This document shows positions 1 to 9,011 of a DNA stretch of 64,000 nt, piece after piece (positions within the stretch are counted from its first letter, which is position 1; each line of letters opens with the position of its first letter). The notes beneath the pieces are model-generated. The model searched no databases. It had not been told where the DNA came from and saw only the letters and a program-made list of their open reading frames with translations. Position numbers and translations under genes: made by a program. Origin of the DNA: Corallibacter vietnamensis (lineage in GTDB: Bacteria > Bacteroidota > Bacteroidia > Flavobacteriales > Flavobacteriaceae); contig NZ_BAABBI010000001.1 in the NCBI RefSeq assembly GCF_039537875.1, forward strand, positions 1,748,470 to 1,812,469, in the 5' to 3' direction.

Positions 1-167
1 GACAGAATCAATAAAACTGTAGTTAGTAAAGTTTTCAAATACAATTCTTTTTTGCAAATATGCTATTATTTTTCAACATATTAAACTTGAAAATACAACA
101 GATATTGCCCAATTGTTATTTTAGACGAAAATAGTTTGCTATTTTTACACCAATTAGCACATTATTT
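1..167. other. Spacer upstream of pssA
   Basis: AT-rich sequence at the window edge with no supportable gene. A TATTTTTA sequence about 30 nt before the pssA ATG resembles a Bacteroidota -7 box with one mismatch. Any gene further left lies outside the window. Confidence 0.4.
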
Positions 168-911
168 ATGAAACAACATCTTCCTAATTTTGTTACGCTA
201 CTTAATTTGTTTTGTGGCTGTATTGCAGTAATATTAGCTGTGCATTCTAATTTTGTAGGCGCTGCTTTTTTTGTTTTTTTAGGAATTATCTTCGATTTTT
301 TTGATGGGTTTTTAGCGAGAATACTTCAGGTACAAAGTGCTTTAGGAGTACAGTTAGATTCACTAGCAGATATGGTTACAAGTGGTTTGGTTCCTGGTAT
401 TGTCATGTTTAAGTTACTTACGCTTGCAACTGAAACACCAGCATTACAATCAACTCATGATTGGGGAGATTCTATGCATTGGGCAAACGTTCATGTGGCA
501 GTTATTCCGTTACTTGGGTTGTGCATAACTTTAGGATCAGCTTATAGATTGGCACGATTTAATATAGATGAAGACCAACAGTCTTACTTTAAAGGTTTAC
601 CAACACCAGCCAATGCATTACTTATATTGTCGTTACCACTTATTTTAGAGTTTCAGAATAATGACACGATGAATGCGATTATAATTAATGAGTGGTTTTT
701 ATTGGCTTTAACCGTATTAAGTTGCTTTTTACTTAATGCTCCTGTTAAGTTGTTTGCATTAAAATTTAAAGATTGGAGTTTCAAGAACAATGCCATACGC
801 TACATCTTTATAATATTGAGTTTTGTATTACTTATTGTATTGCAATTTGCAGCGATACCATTAATAATTTTACTTTATATAGGGTTATCATTAGTTACTA
901 AAACGTATTAA
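168..911 (+). CDS. pssA: CDP-diacylglycerol--serine O-phosphatidyltransferase
   Basis: Makes phosphatidylserine from CDP-diacylglycerol and L-serine in the inner membrane, the first committed step towards phosphatidylethanolamine. The CDP-alcohol phosphotransferase signature D-G-x2-A-R-x8-G-x3-D-x3-D is perfect (D46, G47, A50, R51, G60, D64, D68). The rest is hydrophobic with several membrane segments, as expected for the small type II family of about 240 residues. The ATG at 168 begins the usual basic-then-hydrophobic N-terminus. The DUF808 gene follows 20 nt downstream on the same strand, so the two may be co-transcribed. The function is secure at family level, and serine as acceptor is the usual case for this form. 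Confidence 0.93.
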   Translation: MKQHLPNFVTLLNLFCGCIAVILAVHSNFVGAAFFVFLGIIFDFFDGFLARILQVQSALGVQLDSLADMVTSGLVPGIVMFKLLTLATETPALQSTHDWGDSMHWANVHVAVIPLLGLCITLGSAYRLARFNIDEDQQSYFKGLPTPANALLILSLPLILEFQNNDTMNAIIINEWFLLALTVLSCFLLNAPVKLFALKFKDWSFKNNAIRYIFIILSFVLLIVLQFAAIPLIILLYIGLSLVTKTY

Positions 912-931
912 TAATTTTTCAAGTTCACTTT

Positions 932-1804
932 ATGGCTTCAGGATTTTTTGCCCTTTTTGATGATATTGCTGCATTAATGGATGATGTAGCTGCTATGAGT
1001 AAAATCACTACAAAAAAGACAGCAGGCATACTTGGCGATGATTTAGCAGTAAATGCAGAAAAAGCATCAGGATTTGTATCATCACGAGAATTACCTGTGT
1101 TATGGGCAATTACCAAAGGTTCATTTCTTAATAAACTTATTATTTTACCAATTGCATTTTTATTGAGTGCTTTTGTGCCTTGGGTTGTTACTGTTATATT
1201 AGTTATAGGAGGTATTTATTTAGCTTTTGAAGGCGCTGAAAAAATATACGAAGTATTTGTGCCTCATAAACCATCTGGTAAACATATATCTGATACAACG
1301 CCTACTAAATCAGAAATTTTAGAACAAGAAAAGAAAAAGATAAAATCAGCCATATTAACCGATTTTATTCTGTCTGTAGAGATTGTTATTATCGCATTAG
1401 GAGTTGTTATAGAAGAAACCTTAACAGTTCAAATATTAGTTGTTTCTATTGTAGCTATTATAGCAACTGTAGGTGTTTATGGTATTGTGGCGCTTATAGT
1501 AAGAATGGACGATTTAGGGTTGCGTTTAGTATCTGCTAGTAACGGAAAAGGGTTTTTGTATGCCTTTGGTAATATGCTTGTAAAAGCTTTACCATTGGTA
1601 ATTAAAGGTTTATCAATAGTAGGAACAATAGCATTAATGCTAGTGGCTGGCGGCATTTTTGCTCATAATATTGACTTTTTTCATCATATATTAGAAAACT
1701 GGCCAAGTATTATCAAGGAGTTTTTAATAGGAGTTGTTGTAGGGTTTTTGGCTTTACTTGTATTTAAACTTGTAAAAAAGCTATTTAAGGCTATAAAAAA
1801 GTAA
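932..1804 (+). CDS. DUF808 family inner-membrane protein (YedI-like)
   Basis: A 290-residue protein matching the DUF808/YedI family. It has the characteristic N-terminus (MASGFFALFDDIAALMDDVA), a conserved segment in which lysines precede a GDDLAV motif, and about six hydrophobic segments. The family has no established biochemical role, and transport has only been suggested. It ends 4 nt before the convergent lptB gene, with no hairpin terminator visible between them. The family call is firm and the function is unknown. Confidence 0.85.
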   Translation: MASGFFALFDDIAALMDDVAAMSKITTKKTAGILGDDLAVNAEKASGFVSSRELPVLWAITKGSFLNKLIILPIAFLLSAFVPWVVTVILVIGGIYLAFEGAEKIYEVFVPHKPSGKHISDTTPTKSEILEQEKKKIKSAILTDFILSVEIVIIALGVVIEETLTVQILVVSIVAIIATVGVYGIVALIVRMDDLGLRLVSASNGKGFLYAFGNMLVKALPLVIKGLSIVGTIALMLVAGGIFAHNIDFFHHILENWPSIIKEFLIGVVVGFLALLVFKLVKKLFKAIKK

Positions 1805-1808
1805 TGTA

Positions 1809-2552
1809 TTAATCATCTCTGATTTTCTTTTTACGAAGTTCAAAGTTTTGACCTAAATATACTTTTCTTACCATTTCATCATTAGCAAGTTCTTCTGGTT
1901 CTCCAGCTTTCAATATGCTTCCTTCAAACATGAGGTAGGTTCTATCTGTAATGGCTAATGTTTCTTGCACATTATGATCTGTGATAAGAATACCAATGTT
2001 CTTTTTGGTTAATTGTGCAACAATACGTTGAATATCTTCTACGGCAACAGGATCAACACCTGCAAAAGGCTCATCTAGTAGAATAAAATTAGGGTCTGTA
2101 GCTAGAGCTCTAGCGATTTCAGTACGTCTACGTTCTCCACCAGATAATAAGTCTCCACGGTTTTTACGAATGTGTCCTAAACTAAACTCGTCTATAAGAG
2201 CTTCCATTTTCATTTGTTGCTCTTTTTTAGAAAGCTTTGTAAGCTGTAGTACACTTAATATGTTGTCTTCAATACTTAATTTTCTAAATACAGATGCTTC
2301 TTGAGCTAAATAGCCAATACCGTTTTGAGCACGCTTATACATTGGGTATTTGGTGATATCTGTACTTTCTAAAAAAATATTACCACCATTAGGTTTTATT
2401 AAACCAACAATCATATAAAATGATGTTGTTTTTCCAGCACCATTAGGTCCTAATAATCCCACAATTTCTCCTTGGTTTACTTCAAGAGAAACGTCTTTTA
2501 CAACTTTTCGTCCGTTGTAGGACTTCATTAAATGCTCTGCTTTTAATTTCAT
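1809..2552 (-). CDS. lptB: LPS export ABC transporter ATPase LptB
   Basis: Cytoplasmic ATPase that powers extraction of lipopolysaccharide from the inner membrane with LptF and LptG. The Walker A motif GPNGAGKTT lies near residue 37, the ABC signature LSGGERRR in the middle, and the Walker B motif ILLDEPFAGVDP follows. The last is the specific LptB form. At 247 residues it is the normal family length. It is alone on its strand here, although an LptF/G-type permease occurs in the window at 51586. A spacer of about 67 nt separates it from the upstream gene, so it may be read from the tatC operon. Confidence 0.93.
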   Translation of the reverse strand: MKLKAEHLMKSYNGRKVVKDVSLEVNQGEIVGLLGPNGAGKTTSFYMIVGLIKPNGGNIFLESTDITKYPMYKRAQNGIGYLAQEASVFRKLSIEDNILSVLQLTKLSKKEQQMKMEALIDEFSLGHIRKNRGDLLSGGERRRTEIARALATDPNFILLDEPFAGVDPVAVEDIQRIVAQLTKKNIGILITDHNVQETLAITDRTYLMFEGSILKAGEPEELANDEMVRKVYLGQNFELRKKKIRDD

Positions 2553-2619
2553 AAAATTAAAGTAATAGGTGCTAAAATAGTAAAATTACAAGAGACTTGT
2601 AGTGGTATTTATTATAAGT

Positions 2620-2967
2620 TTAACGCTGTGCTTCAACAGCGTCCATATATTCGTAAGCGCGTCTTAAATGAGGTATCACAATAGTACCGCCTACAAGTGT
2701 TGCAATACTTAAAGCCTCTACAATTTGTTCTCGGTTTAAACCAGCTTCGTAACTTCTTCCTATGTGATACTTAATACAATCATCACATCGAAGTACAACA
2801 GATGCTACTAATCCTAAAAGCTCTTTGGTTTTTACATCTAGAGCACCTGCTTGAAACGCATTGGTGTCTAGATTAAAAATACGTTTAATTATTTTGTTGT
2901 TATCTCCTAAAATTTCTTCATTCATTTTAGAACGATAGGCGTTAAATTCATTTACAATATCTGACAT
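2620..2967 (-). CDS. Carboxymuconolactone decarboxylase family protein
   Basis: A 115-residue protein of the AhpD/CMD fold. The redox-type CxxC motif appears in VVLRCDDCIKYHIGRSYEAG, with the E/H environment typical of AhpD-like peroxidase-associated proteins. The usual role of such single-domain proteins is alkylhydroperoxidase-like or unknown, so the substrate cannot be assigned. The gene sits 3 nt downstream of the tatC stop, so it is translated from the tatC transcript. Confidence 0.8.
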   Translation of the reverse strand: MSDIVNEFNAYRSKMNEEILGDNNKIIKRIFNLDTNAFQAGALDVKTKELLGLVASVVLRCDDCIKYHIGRSYEAGLNREQIVEALSIATLVGGTIVIPHLRRAYEYMDAVEAQR

Positions 2968-2970
2968 AGC

Positions 2971-3786
2971 TTATGCTTGTTGCTTTTTCTGATTTTTAAT
3001 AACAATTTTTGATATGTATATGCTAACTTGATAAAGCACTAAAATAGGAATAGCAACTATTATTTGACTAGCAATATCTGGCGGCGTAATAACTGCAGAT
3101 AATATTAATACGATAACCAGTGCAAATTTACGAGAACGTTTTAAAAATTCGGGTGTTACTAAGCCAATTTTTGTTAAAAAGTAAATAATGATAGGTAGTT
3201 CAAAAATAAGACCAGAAGCTAAAGCAGATGATCTAACTAAAGCAATATATGAGCTAATATCAATTTGGTTATCAACAACATCAGAAATATTGTAATTTGC
3301 TAAAAAGTTTATAGATAAAGGTGTTACAATGTAGTAACCAAACAGCACGCCTATAAAAAACAATAGCGATGTAACAATGATAAAACCACGAGAATGTTTT
3401 TGTTCGTTAGGATGTAATCCGGGTTTTAAAAACGACCAAAATTGATATACAACATATGGGAATGCTACAACCAATCCGGTGTAAATTGAAGTCCAAATAT
3501 CTGCAGAAAATTGTCCGCCCATGGTTCTGTTTTGTATCATCATGGGTAGTGTTTCACCACAAAAACTAGTTTCAACATTTATTAGGTTAGCACATTTACA
3601 TAGAAAGCTATAGGTAGGAAAACTCATATCTAACGGTGCAAATATGATGTGCTTAAAAATCTCTTTACTAAAAATAAATGCTACAGTAGCAACAATAAGA
3701 ATTGCTAAAGTAGCTCTGATAAGGTGCCAACGTAGATCTTCCAGATGATCTAAAAAAGACATGTTGTTGATATCCTTTTTTGCCAT
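2971..3786 (-). CDS. tatC: Sec-independent protein translocase TatC
   Basis: Core receptor of the twin-arginine translocase in the inner membrane. The N-terminal MSFLDHLEDLRWHLIR stretch carries the conserved signal-peptide-binding region, and six hydrophobic segments follow, including FKPGLHPNEQ-type loops. An insertion in the first periplasmic loop (around residues 60-90) contains four cysteines (C63, C65, C76 and one nearby), as often seen in Bacteroidota. The start codon overlaps the last base of the upstream isomerase gene, showing tight coupling. No tatA is in the window. Confidence 0.93.
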   Translation of the reverse strand: MAKKDINNMSFLDHLEDLRWHLIRATLAILIVATVAFIFSKEIFKHIIFAPLDMSFPTYSFLCKCANLINVETSFCGETLPMMIQNRTMGGQFSADIWTSIYTGLVVAFPYVVYQFWSFLKPGLHPNEQKHSRGFIIVTSLLFFIGVLFGYYIVTPLSINFLANYNISDVVDNQIDISSYIALVRSSALASGLIFELPIIIYFLTKIGLVTPEFLKRSRKFALVIVLILSAVITPPDIASQIIVAIPILVLYQVSIYISKIVIKNQKKQQA

Positions 3787-4751
3787 TATATAATACCTTC
3801 TCTTATTAAATCATGTAAGTGTACAATGCCTGCATATTTGCCATCTTTTTCAACCAGTAATTGAGAGATACCATTAGCTTCCATAGTATCTTTGGCGTCA
3901 ACAGCCATAGCATTAGCTTTGATACGTTTTGGATTGGTTCCCATAATATCTTTAGCGGTTAGTGAAGAAAAATCATCAGTTTTTGTAAGCATTCGTCTTA
4001 AATCACCATCGGTAATAATACCTACAATTGTATCGTTTTCAACAACAGCCGTTACACCAAGCATTTTTTCAGAAATTTCAATAATGATATCCTTTATATT
4101 GGTATTTGGTGTTACTGCAGGTTTTTGATTGGCTTCAGACATGTCGCTAACGCGTAAGTAAAGTTTTTTGCCTAAAGCACCACCAGGATGATATTTAGCA
4201 AAATCATTACTTGAGAAGCCTCGTAATTTTAATAAGCAAACCGCAAGTGCATCACCTATTACTAACTGTGCAGTAGTACTAGTAGTAGGAGCTAAATTGT
4301 TAGGACACGCTTCTTTTTCAACAAAAGCATTCAGAACAAAATCAGCTTGTTTACCTAAAAAAGAATCTGGATTACCAGTAATGGCAATCATTTTATTTTT
4401 TGCATTTTTTATAAGCGGAACAAGAACTTTAATTTCAGGAGTGTTTCCACTTTTAGAAATACAAATAACAACATCGTCTTCTAGAATTAGGCCTAAATCA
4501 CCATGAATAGCATCAGCAGCATGCATAAAAACAGCTGGAGTTCCTGTTGAGTTTAATGTAGCAACTATTTTTGTAGCTATAATAGCACTTTTACCAATAC
4601 CTGTGATAATAACACGACCTTTAGAATTATATATAAGCTCTACAGATTTTGAAAAATTTGTATCGACAAGTTGCGATAAATTTAAAATTGCCTGGCTTTC
4701 CATCTCTATGGTTTTCTTGGCAATATCTATGATTGAATTTTGACTGTTCAA
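3786..4751 (-). CDS. kdsD: KpsF/GutQ family sugar-phosphate isomerase (arabinose-5-phosphate isomerase)
   Basis: Converts ribulose-5-phosphate to arabinose-5-phosphate, the first step of Kdo synthesis for lipopolysaccharide. An N-terminal SIS domain (about residues 30-170, with the sugar-phosphate loop GIGKSAIIATKI and the CISKSGNTPE motif) is followed by two CBS domains (about 205-320, with GIITDGDLRRML). The length of 321 is normal. It heads the leftward operon kdsD-tatC-CMD(-lptB). A minus-strand -7 box lies at 4850-4857. The location near lptB agrees with a lipopolysaccharide role. Confidence 0.88.
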   Translation of the reverse strand: MNSQNSIIDIAKKTIEMESQAILNLSQLVDTNFSKSVELIYNSKGRVIITGIGKSAIIATKIVATLNSTGTPAVFMHAADAIHGDLGLILEDDVVICISKSGNTPEIKVLVPLIKNAKNKMIAITGNPDSFLGKQADFVLNAFVEKEACPNNLAPTTSTTAQLVIGDALAVCLLKLRGFSSNDFAKYHPGGALGKKLYLRVSDMSEANQKPAVTPNTNIKDIIIEISEKMLGVTAVVENDTIVGIITDGDLRRMLTKTDDFSSLTAKDIMGTNPKRIKANAMAVDAKDTMEANGISQLLVEKDGKYAGIVHLHDLIREGII

Positions 4752-4849
4752 AATTTAATAATTTTTTAGGTTGATGCTTTTAAAGTTTTTGTTATCTTTA
4801 AAATATCGTTGAAAATAGAATAATTTTTTGTTACGTTTTAAGTATGCTA

Positions 4850-4857
4850 CAAAGCTA
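4850..4857 (-). promoter_or_regulatory. -7 box for kdsD-tatC operon
   Basis: On the minus strand this reads TAGCTTTG, a full match to the Bacteroidota -7 consensus TAnnTTTG. The predicted start of transcription is about 5 nt further on, giving a leader of about 90 nt before kdsD. No TTG is seen at the usual distance. Confidence 0.55.
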
Positions 4858-4950
4858 ACAAAAAAATTATGAGGGTTCTTTATATGCATTCTTAATTAAT
4901 TCAAAAAGTATTGCGTTTTTAGAATCATAAAAATTAATTAATAGTAATTC

Positions 4951-7152
4951 ATGTCTACAGTACAAACAGACTTACATGCCGCATTAAAAAAATATTTTGG
5001 TTTTAGTAAGTTTAAGGGGCTGCAAGAAGCCGTTATTAAAAGCATTCTTTCAAAACATAACACATTTGTGATTATGCCTACAGGCGGTGGTAAATCATTA
5101 TGTTATCAGTTGCCAGCATTGATGCAAGAAGGAACAGCCATTATCGTTTCGCCATTAATTGCACTTATGAAAAATCAAGTAGATGCCATAAGAGGTATTT
5201 CTAATGATGAAGGCATTGCTCATGTATTAAATTCTTCCCTAAATAAAACTGAAGTTAAGAAAGTAAAGCAAGATATCGTTGATGGTGTTACCAAATTACT
5301 TTATGTTGCTCCAGAATCATTAACAAAAGAAGAGCATGTTGATTTTTTACGTTCTGTAAAAATATCATTCATGGCTATAGATGAAGCTCACTGTATAAGT
5401 GAATGGGGACATGATTTTAGGCCAGAATACAGGAATTTAAGACACATTATAAAACGTATTGGAGATGATATTCCTATAATAGGACTAACAGCTACAGCGA
5501 CACCAAAAGTACAAGAAGATATTCTTAAAAATTTGGGAATGAATGACGCAACAACGTTCAAAGCATCGTTTAACCGTCCTAATCTATATTATGAAGTACG
5601 CCCTAAAACAAAACAAGTAGATGCTGATATCATTCGTTTCATAAAACAAAACGATGGCAAATCAGGAATTGTTTACTGTTTAAGTAGAAAGCGTGTTGAA
5701 GAGCTAGCACAAACGCTTCAAGTAAACGGCATAAATGCAGTGCCTTATCATGCAGGATTAGACGCAAAAACACGCGCCAAACATCAAGATATGTTTTTGA
5801 TGGAAGATGTTGATGTTGTTGTTGCAACCATAGCTTTTGGAATGGGAATAGATAAACCTGATGTACGTTTTGTAATTCATCATGACATTCCAAAAAGTAT
5901 AGAGAGCTACTATCAAGAGACAGGACGTGCAGGTAGAGATGGTGGCGAAGGCCATTGTTTAGCATTTTATGCATATAAAGACATAGAAAAATTAGAAAAA
6001 TTTATGTCAGGAAAACCTGTTGCTGAACAAGAAATAGGGCATGCTTTGTTACAAGAAGTGGTTGCATATGCAGAAACCTCCATGTCTAGACGTAAATTTA
6101 TTTTGCACTATTTTGGTGAAGAGTTTGATAACGAAACAGGCGAAGGTGGCGATTTAGATGATAATGTTAGGCATCCTAAAAAGCAATATGAAGCTAAAGA
6201 GGATTTGGTGTTACTGTTAGAAATTGTTTCAAAAACAAACGAGAAGTATAAATCTAAAGATCTTGTAAACGTTATAATAGGAAAGGAAAATGCGCTAATA
6301 AAATCTCATAAAACAAATGAGCAGCCGTTTTTTGGAAAAGGAAAATATAAAGAAAACACCTATTGGATGGCATTAGTTCGTCAAGTTTTGGTAGCTGGTT
6401 ATTTAAAGAAAGATATAGAAACTTACGGTGTTATAAAACTCACAAAAGCAGGAGCAGATTTTATTAATAATCCGCAGTCTTTTATGATGACTGAAGATCA
6501 TGTATTTGATGAAAGTAATGATGATAGTATCATAACGGCATCAAAATCTGGAGGCGCATCGGCAGACGAAAAGCTTATGGCAATGCTAAAGGATTTACGA
6601 AAAAAGAACGCTAAAAAACTAGGCGTACCTCCTTTTGTTATTTTTCAAGATCCTTCTTTAGAAGATATGGCATTAAAATACCCAATTACATTAGAAGAGT
6701 TAAGTAATGTACATGGCGTAGGAGATGGAAAAGCTAAAAAATACGGAAAAGACTTTGTGAATTTCATAGCAAAGTACGTTGAAGATAACGATATAGTACG
6801 TCCAGATGATATGGTCGTAAAATCAACAGGAAGTAATTCAGCAATAAAATTATACATCATTCAAAATGTTGATAGAAAATTACCTCTTGATGATATAGCT
6901 TCAGCAAAAGGTATGGAGATGAAAGATTTTATAAAAGAAATGGAAGCCATAGTCTTTTCTGGAACCAAATTAAATATTGATTATTGGATTAATGAAATTT
7001 TAGATGAAGATCAGCAAGAAGAAATTCATGATTATTTTATGGAGGCTGAAACCGATAAAATAGATGTCGCTATAGAAGAGTTTGATGGAGACTATGATGA
7101 TGAAGAACTGCGCCTATACCGTATTAAGTTTATTAGTGAAGTGGCCAATTAA
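4951..7152 (+). CDS. recQ: ATP-dependent DNA helicase RecQ
   Basis: 3'-5' DNA helicase for recombination and replication-fork repair. Walker A is MPTGGGKSLCYQ (about residue 47), the DEAH box is AIDEAHCISEWGHDFRPEY, and motif VI is YQETGRAGRDG. After the RecA-like pair come the RecQ C-terminal region, an HRDC domain (about 535-615) and an acidic helical tail to 733. The zinc-binding module is odd: the segment after RRKFILHYFGEEF (about 376-410) contains no cysteine, whereas E. coli RecQ has four there. The ATG at 4951 fits the family N-terminus. It is a single gene, divergent from kdsD. Confidence 0.93.
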   Translation: MSTVQTDLHAALKKYFGFSKFKGLQEAVIKSILSKHNTFVIMPTGGGKSLCYQLPALMQEGTAIIVSPLIALMKNQVDAIRGISNDEGIAHVLNSSLNKTEVKKVKQDIVDGVTKLLYVAPESLTKEEHVDFLRSVKISFMAIDEAHCISEWGHDFRPEYRNLRHIIKRIGDDIPIIGLTATATPKVQEDILKNLGMNDATTFKASFNRPNLYYEVRPKTKQVDADIIRFIKQNDGKSGIVYCLSRKRVEELAQTLQVNGINAVPYHAGLDAKTRAKHQDMFLMEDVDVVVATIAFGMGIDKPDVRFVIHHDIPKSIESYYQETGRAGRDGGEGHCLAFYAYKDIEKLEKFMSGKPVAEQEIGHALLQEVVAYAETSMSRRKFILHYFGEEFDNETGEGGDLDDNVRHPKKQYEAKEDLVLLLEIVSKTNEKYKSKDLVNVIIGKENALIKSHKTNEQPFFGKGKYKENTYWMALVRQVLVAGYLKKDIETYGVIKLTKAGADFINNPQSFMMTEDHVFDESNDDSIITASKSGGASADEKLMAMLKDLRKKNAKKLGVPPFVIFQDPSLEDMALKYPITLEELSNVHGVGDGKAKKYGKDFVNFIAKYVEDNDIVRPDDMVVKSTGSNSAIKLYIIQNVDRKLPLDDIASAKGMEMKDFIKEMEAIVFSGTKLNIDYWINEILDEDQQEEIHDYFMEAETDKIDVAIEEFDGDYDDEELRLYRIKFISEVAN

Positions 7153-7196
7153 TAAATTATATAAAGGTTTAAATTCTTCTTTCTAAAATCATTCCG

Positions 7197-7204
7197 TATC
7201 TTTG
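7197..7204 (+). promoter_or_regulatory. -7 box for the cyclophilin-FKBP gene
   Basis: TATCTTTG, a full match to TAnnTTTG, 22 nt before the ATG at 7227. It implies a leader of roughly 18 nt. A TTG is not seen at the -33 position. Confidence 0.6.
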
Positions 7205-7226
7205 CACTTTATTAAAAAATAATACA

Positions 7227-8159
7227 ATGCAAGACGGTTTATACGCAAAATTTAATACAACAAAAGGTAACATTCTTGTTGCTCTAGAGTTTGAAAAAAC
7301 ACCAGGAACAGTAGGTAACTTTGTCGCTTTAGCAGAAGGGAATTTAGAAAATTCAGCAAAAAAACAAGGAACACCTTATTACAACGGATTAAAATTTCAT
7401 CGTGTTATCCCAGATTTTATGATTCAAGGAGGTTGCCCTCAAGGCACAGGAACAGGAAATCCAGGGTATCAGTTTGATGATGAGTTTCATCCAGATTTAA
7501 AACATGATGGTCCAGGTGTATTATCTATGGCAAATGCAGGTCCAGGAACTAACGGAAGTCAATTTTTTATTACACATGTAGAAACACCTTGGTTAGATGG
7601 TAATCATACAGTTTTTGGTAAAGTAGTAGAAGGTCAAGATGTTGTTGATGCAATTGCTCAAGGCGATGTTATCGATAGTTTAGAAATAGTTAGAGTAGGA
7701 GCAGATGCTGAAAACTTTAATGCTATAGAAGCCTTTAGAACATTTGAAGGAGCTAGAGAAAAACGCGTTGCAGCAGAAAAAGAAGCACGTGAAGCTGAAT
7801 TAGATAAATTAGCTGCAGGTTTTGAAAAAACAGACAGTGGTTTACGCTACCAAATTTTACAAAAAGGATCAGGAGTTAAAGCTGAAAAAGGAAAAACAGT
7901 AGCCGTACATTACAAAGGCCAATTAGCTGACGGAACAGTTTTTGATTCTTCTTATAAGCGTAAGCAACCACTAGAATTTCCTGTAGGAATGGGACAAGTT
8001 ATTGCTGGTTGGGATGAAGGTATTTGTCTTTTAAATGTTGGTGATAAAGCACGTTTAGTAATCCCTAGTGATTTAGGTTATGGTAGCCGAGGTGCTGGTG
8101 GTGTTATTCCTCCAAATGCAACATTGATTTTTGATGTTGAACTTGTGGATGTTAAATAA
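7227..8159 (+). CDS. Dual-family peptidyl-prolyl isomerase: cyclophilin-FKBP fusion
   Basis: Catalyses cis-trans isomerisation of peptidyl-proline bonds. Residues about 1-165 form a cyclophilin domain (FHRVIPDFMIQGGCPQGTG, then FFITHVETPWLDGNHTVFGKV). About 165-200 is a charged helical linker, and about 200-310 is an FKBP domain (VAVHYKGQLADGTVFDSS, then GWDEGICLLNVGDKARLVIP, then YGSRGAGGVIPPNATLIFDVEL). No signal peptide is seen, so it is probably cytoplasmic. The same domain order is known in some flavobacteria. It is monocistronic, with a promoter box at 7197 and a terminator at 8192. Confidence 0.92.
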   Translation: MQDGLYAKFNTTKGNILVALEFEKTPGTVGNFVALAEGNLENSAKKQGTPYYNGLKFHRVIPDFMIQGGCPQGTGTGNPGYQFDDEFHPDLKHDGPGVLSMANAGPGTNGSQFFITHVETPWLDGNHTVFGKVVEGQDVVDAIAQGDVIDSLEIVRVGADAENFNAIEAFRTFEGAREKRVAAEKEAREAELDKLAAGFEKTDSGLRYQILQKGSGVKAEKGKTVAVHYKGQLADGTVFDSSYKRKQPLEFPVGMGQVIAGWDEGICLLNVGDKARLVIPSDLGYGSRGAGGVIPPNATLIFDVELVDVK

Positions 8160-8191
8160 CATAAAGAACGTAACAAAATTTATAAAAAATC

Positions 8192-8219
8192 GTCTCATTA
8201 ATTAATGAGACTTTTTTTT
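8192..8219 (+). terminator. Rho-independent terminator after the cyclophilin-FKBP gene
   Basis: GTCTCATTAA pairs perfectly with TTAATGAGAC and is followed by a run of eight T. It lies 32 nt after the stop codon. Confidence 0.8.
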
Positions 8220-8236
8220 GTCCTTATTTTTATTAA

Positions 8237-8977
8237 ATGAAAAACTTATATATGAATTTTTTTAAGAGACATCAATATTTACGTACAACACTAGCCCTAG
8301 TTTGTTTGGCATTAGTAACAATAAGCTGTTCTAAAAATATCAACTATACAACCCAACATATAAAAGAAACATCTGGACGCTATTTGTATAATCAAGAAGA
8401 GTTAATAGAAGTGTATTATAAGGACAATAACCTTTTTTTAAAATGGAAAGGCGCAGAGCAAATAAAGCCAGTTGCGCTAGATGAGAACACTTTCTTCGTA
8501 GCAGATATGTATCAAAAATTACAGTTTGTTAAGCACCCTGAAACCCAAAAACGCTATTTATCTATTATTCCAGAAGATGGTGGTGACTCATCAATAACCT
8601 ATGATTATTTAAAGGTATCTGATACATTTAGAACGCCAAGTATGTATTTAAAAGATAAAGTTTATGATAAAGCACTTGAAGGTTATTTAGCAATTCAAAA
8701 ACAGGATTCAACAAGTACATTCATAGACGAGCGTGCATTTAATAGCTTGGGTTATTCGCACTTACGTAAACAGGAACACAAAGATGCCATTGCAATATTT
8801 AAAATGAATGTAGCACTGCATCCGGAAAGTGATAATGTTTATGATAGTCTAGCAGAAGCATATTTACAGTCAGGAGATAGCTTGCAAGCATATACAAACT
8901 ATGAAAAAGCGTTACAACTAAATAGTGGTAACAAACGCGCTAAAAAGTTTGTAGAGACTTATAAAGCTAATAACTAG
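8237..8977 (+). CDS. TPR-containing lipoprotein of unknown function
   Basis: A 246-residue protein with a basic N-terminus, a hydrophobic stretch and a lipobox (LVTISC) near residue 31, so it is predicted to be a lipid-anchored envelope protein. The middle (about 40-130) resembles small beta-rich domains found before TPRs. The C-terminal third has two or three TPR-like helices (KALEGYLAIQ, SLGYSHLRKQEHKDAIAIF, SLAEAYLQSGDSLQAYTNYE). A second ATG six residues in (8252) is an alternative start. I do not recognise a specific function. It may be a scaffold for envelope partners. Confidence 0.65.
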   Translation: MKNLYMNFFKRHQYLRTTLALVCLALVTISCSKNINYTTQHIKETSGRYLYNQEELIEVYYKDNNLFLKWKGAEQIKPVALDENTFFVADMYQKLQFVKHPETQKRYLSIIPEDGGDSSITYDYLKVSDTFRTPSMYLKDKVYDKALEGYLAIQKQDSTSTFIDERAFNSLGYSHLRKQEHKDAIAIFKMNVALHPESDNVYDSLAEAYLQSGDSLQAYTNYEKALQLNSGNKRAKKFVETYKANN

Positions 8978-9011
8978 GTAGGTTTTATTAAAACATCTTT
9001 GTTACTTGATG

